From Azohydromonas lata NBRC 102462 (lineage in GTDB: Bacteria > Pseudomonadota > Gammaproteobacteria > Burkholderiales > Burkholderiaceae_C), in the NCBI GenBank assembly GCA_945878385.1, contig CAMCTE010000142.1:1-7051 (forward strand): a stretch of DNA of 7,051 nt. The letters run 5' to 3'. The notes beneath the pieces are model-generated. The model was not told where the DNA came from. It did not search any database and saw nothing but the letters and a program-made list of their open reading frames with translations. Made by a program: the position numbers and the translations under genes. Below are positions 5,449-7,051 of the stretch, piece after piece (within the stretch, counting starts at the first letter, position 1; each line of letters starts with the position of its first letter).

Positions 5449-6912
5449 TTAACCGCCCAGCAGCGGCGCCAGAGCCTGCACATCGGCCGTGCCCAGCACG
5501 CCCGAGGCTTGCCGCAGGCGCAGCGAACCCAGAATCGAGTCGTAGCGGGCCTTGGCCAGGTCTCGCCGGGTTTGGAACAACAGGCTCTGCGCGTTGAGCA
5601 CATCCAGGTTCACCCGCACGCCCACCTTGTAGCCCAGCTGGGTTGATTCCAGCGCCAATTGGCTGGAGGCTTCGGCTGCCTCCAGGGCCTTCACTTGTGC
5701 CGCCAGCGACTGCAACCCCATGAAGGTCTGCCGCGTGGCCAGTTCCACCGTGCGCCGGGCGGTGTCCAGGTCGTGGCGGGATTTCTCTTCCAACTTCAAG
5801 GTTTCCGACACGCGGTTGTCCACCGAGTTGCCGGTGTACAGCGGAACGGTCAAGGTCACGCCCACCACGGAATTGGTGGAGGTGCCCGTTTGCCCCACTT
5901 GAAAGCTGCCGGCGGCCGCTGCATTGCGCACGGTGGCCGAGCCATCCACCCGCTGCTGCGTGTAGCGGCCTGTGAGCGCCACCGTCGGCAGGTGGCCGGC
6001 GCGGGCGCGGCTGACCTCCAACTGGGCAATCTCCATGCCCAAGCGTGCCTTGCGGGCCTGCGGGTGGCCCTTCAGGGCCTGCTCCACCCATTCGTCGGCC
6101 GTCTGCGGCATCAGGGCGGGCAGCACCAGTGGCAAGCGCAGGGCTGCAGGCTGTACCTGCAGGCGCCCCACCACCTGTTCCAGCACCAGTTGCTTGTTGC
6201 GCAGGTCGTTGCCGGCCGCCAGCTCCTGGGCAATCACCAAGTCGAAGCGCGCCTGTGCCTCGCGTGCGTCGGTGATGGTGGCCGTGCCCACCTCGAAATT
6301 GCGCTTGGCCGAGGCCAGTTGTTCGGTGATGGCCGCCTTGCTCGCCTGCACCGTGGCCAGCGCATCGCGTGAACCCAGCACATCGAAGTAGGCCTGCGCC
6401 ACCCGGATGATCAAGTCTTGTTCGGCCGTGTCCAGGTCGGCACGCGCCACATCCAGCGCCTTGGTCGCCTGGGCCATGGCCATGTCGTTGGCCCGGTTGA
6501 ACAGCGGTTGCGAGGCGTTGAGGTTGGTGGTGGTGGTGTCCGAAGTTGAGCCGGTCACCGAGGTGCTGAAGGGCGTGGAGTTTTCACTGCGCCCCAGGGT
6601 GCTGTCGGCACTCACGCTGGGGCGGCGCAGCGCCCGGGCCTGCTCGGCTCGGAAACGGGCCGACTCAAACTGCGCCCGCGCGGCCAGGTAGGCCGCGTCG
6701 TGACCGCGTGCGGCCTCCAGCAGCACCGGCAGGCTCTGCGCGGTCCCTTGCCCCGGCATCGAACCCTGCGACTGCGCCTGCGCCTGCGCAGGCATGGCCA
6801 GCCCCAGCACCGCGCCCACCACGGCCGCCGCGGCCCAGGACCTGGCTTCGCCAGTGGACGGCCAGGCGGCACGCGGGTTCACAAGAAGGCGCATGAAGTG
6901 TTGATGGCTCAT
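5449..6912 (-). CDS. tolC: TolC-family outer-membrane efflux/type I secretion channel
   Basis: This 487-residue protein is a TolC-like outer-membrane factor. Such proteins form trimers with an outer-membrane barrel and a long periplasmic helical tunnel that docks with inner-membrane pumps or type I exporters. The N-terminus has a basic, rather long leader, a hydrophobic core (about 26-40) and an AQA-type signal peptidase I site near 42-46. The two internal repeats of the family are evident: one around 60-250 with NFEVGTATITDAREAQARFD (205-224), and one around 275-470 with the matching GYKVGVRVNLDVLNAQS (427-443). Each repeat also has a strand segment typical of the barrel: NASQPLF (132-138) and LTVPLYTG (354-361). 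A Ser/Thr-rich stretch (111-130) probably forms an outer loop. The start could be M1 (6912) or M7 (6894); neither has a ribosome binding site, but M1 lies 3 bases after the upstream stop, implying coupling. No pump genes adjoin it, so it may serve several systems, like E. coli TolC. Confidence 0.92.
   Translation of the reverse strand: MSHQHFMRLLVNPRAAWPSTGEARSWAAAAVVGAVLGLAMPAQAQAQSQGSMPGQGTAQSLPVLLEAARGHDAAYLAARAQFESARFRAEQARALRRPSVSADSTLGRSENSTPFSTSVTGSTSDTTTTNLNASQPLFNRANDMAMAQATKALDVARADLDTAEQDLIIRVAQAYFDVLGSRDALATVQASKAAITEQLASAKRNFEVGTATITDAREAQARFDLVIAQELAAGNDLRNKQLVLEQVVGRLQVQPAALRLPLVLPALMPQTADEWVEQALKGHPQARKARLGMEIAQLEVSRARAGHLPTVALTGRYTQQRVDGSATVRNAAAAGSFQVGQTGTSTNSVVGVTLTVPLYTGNSVDNRVSETLKLEEKSRHDLDTARRTVELATRQTFMGLQSLAAQVKALEAAEASSQLALESTQLGYKVGVRVNLDVLNAQSLLFQTRRDLAKARYDSILGSLRLRQASGVLGTADVQALAPLLGG
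6766..6789. repeat. Tandem hexamer CTGCGC in the tolC signal peptide
   Basis: CTGCGA followed by three exact CTGCGC units (plus-strand reading) encodes alternating Gln-Ala near residues 42-49, at the predicted signal peptidase site. It overlaps a perfect 12-bp palindrome GCCTGCGCAGGC (6782-6793). Unit gain or loss would add or remove Ala-Gln pairs without a frameshift. Confidence 0.75.
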
Positions 6913-6915
6913 GAA

Positions 6916-7051
6916 TCAGAAGGCAAAGCGGGAGGGTTGCGGGAAGCCTTGCAGGCGTGGCGCCACGGTGTCGAACAGCACGGCCGTTTCCCAGGCATCG
7001 GCGGCCACCCGTGTGATCCGCAGGGCCCTCATCACGGGCTCCTGGCCCACC
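6916..7051 (-). CDS. pcm: Partial C-terminus, probable protein-L-isoaspartate O-methyltransferase
   Basis: Reading the minus strand from 7050 gives an open frame of 44 codons ending in TGA at 6918-6916. Its 5' part lies beyond the right edge. The visible tail begins VGQEPVMRALRITR, continues with AVLFDTVAPRLQGF and ends PSRFAF. This matches the usual end of bacterial PCMT proteins: a G-x-x-PVM strand, a variable segment, a LF-[DE]-T-V-xP-x-L motif and an aromatic-rich terminus. The enzyme uses S-adenosylmethionine to methylate isoaspartyl residues in damaged proteins so that they can revert to aspartate. The methyl-donor binding motifs are outside the window, so the call rests on the tail alone. 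It lies three bases upstream of tolC on the same strand, so the two are probably one transcript. An alternative would be another small methyltransferase with a similar tail, but I consider this less likely. Confidence 0.72.
   Translation of the reverse strand, partial: VGQEPVMRALRITRVAADAWETAVLFDTVAPRLQGFPQPSRFAF

Noticed and set aside
5060..6091. 343-codon minus-strand open frame overlapping the ends of tolC and waaA
   Set aside because: It is a shifted frame of tolC on the same strand and antisense to waaA. The product is Gly/Arg/Pro-rich and unlike a folded protein.

Overview
This GC-rich window, with mostly G/C third codon positions, looks like chromosomal DNA from a betaproteobacterium, probably order Burkholderiales (Comamonadaceae or a neighbouring family). 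The case rests on gene content (a Kdo transferase gene converging on a tolC-type gene that follows an isoaspartyl methyltransferase gene), on the protein sequence style, and on a TAGAAT-type -10 element. The family-level placement is inference.

Left part (1-2499). A strong hairpin with a short T-run (11-42) probably ends transcription of a gene lying to the left. A two-gene plus-strand unit follows. The first gene encodes a single-domain MetE-like (cobalamin-independent methionine synthase) zinc methyltransferase. The second encodes a 12-helix major facilitator transporter whose start codon overlaps the first gene's stop. They may form an uptake-and-use cassette, but the substrate cannot be read from the sequence.

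Middle part (2500-5443). A 184-base gap carries short direct repeats, an inverted repeat, a probable -10 element and a clear ribosome binding site. Downstream lie a phosphomannomutase/phosphoglucomutase (AlgC/ManB type) and, three bases past its stop, the Kdo transferase WaaA. Both supply surface polysaccharide or lipopolysaccharide synthesis: one makes hexose-1-phosphates for sugar nucleotides, the other puts Kdo on lipid A.

Right part (5449-7051). On the minus strand, converging on waaA with only five bases between the stop codons, is a TolC-family outer-membrane efflux or secretion channel. It follows, after three bases, the C-terminal end of a gene that looks like protein-L-isoaspartate O-methyltransferase (pcm) and runs off the right edge.

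The window therefore reads as ordinary core genome with an envelope theme plus one metabolically undefined methyltransferase/transporter pair. No mobile elements, RNA genes, CRISPR arrays or defence genes were seen, and nothing supports a wholly new system. The findings are mostly small-scale features of expression and gene junctions.
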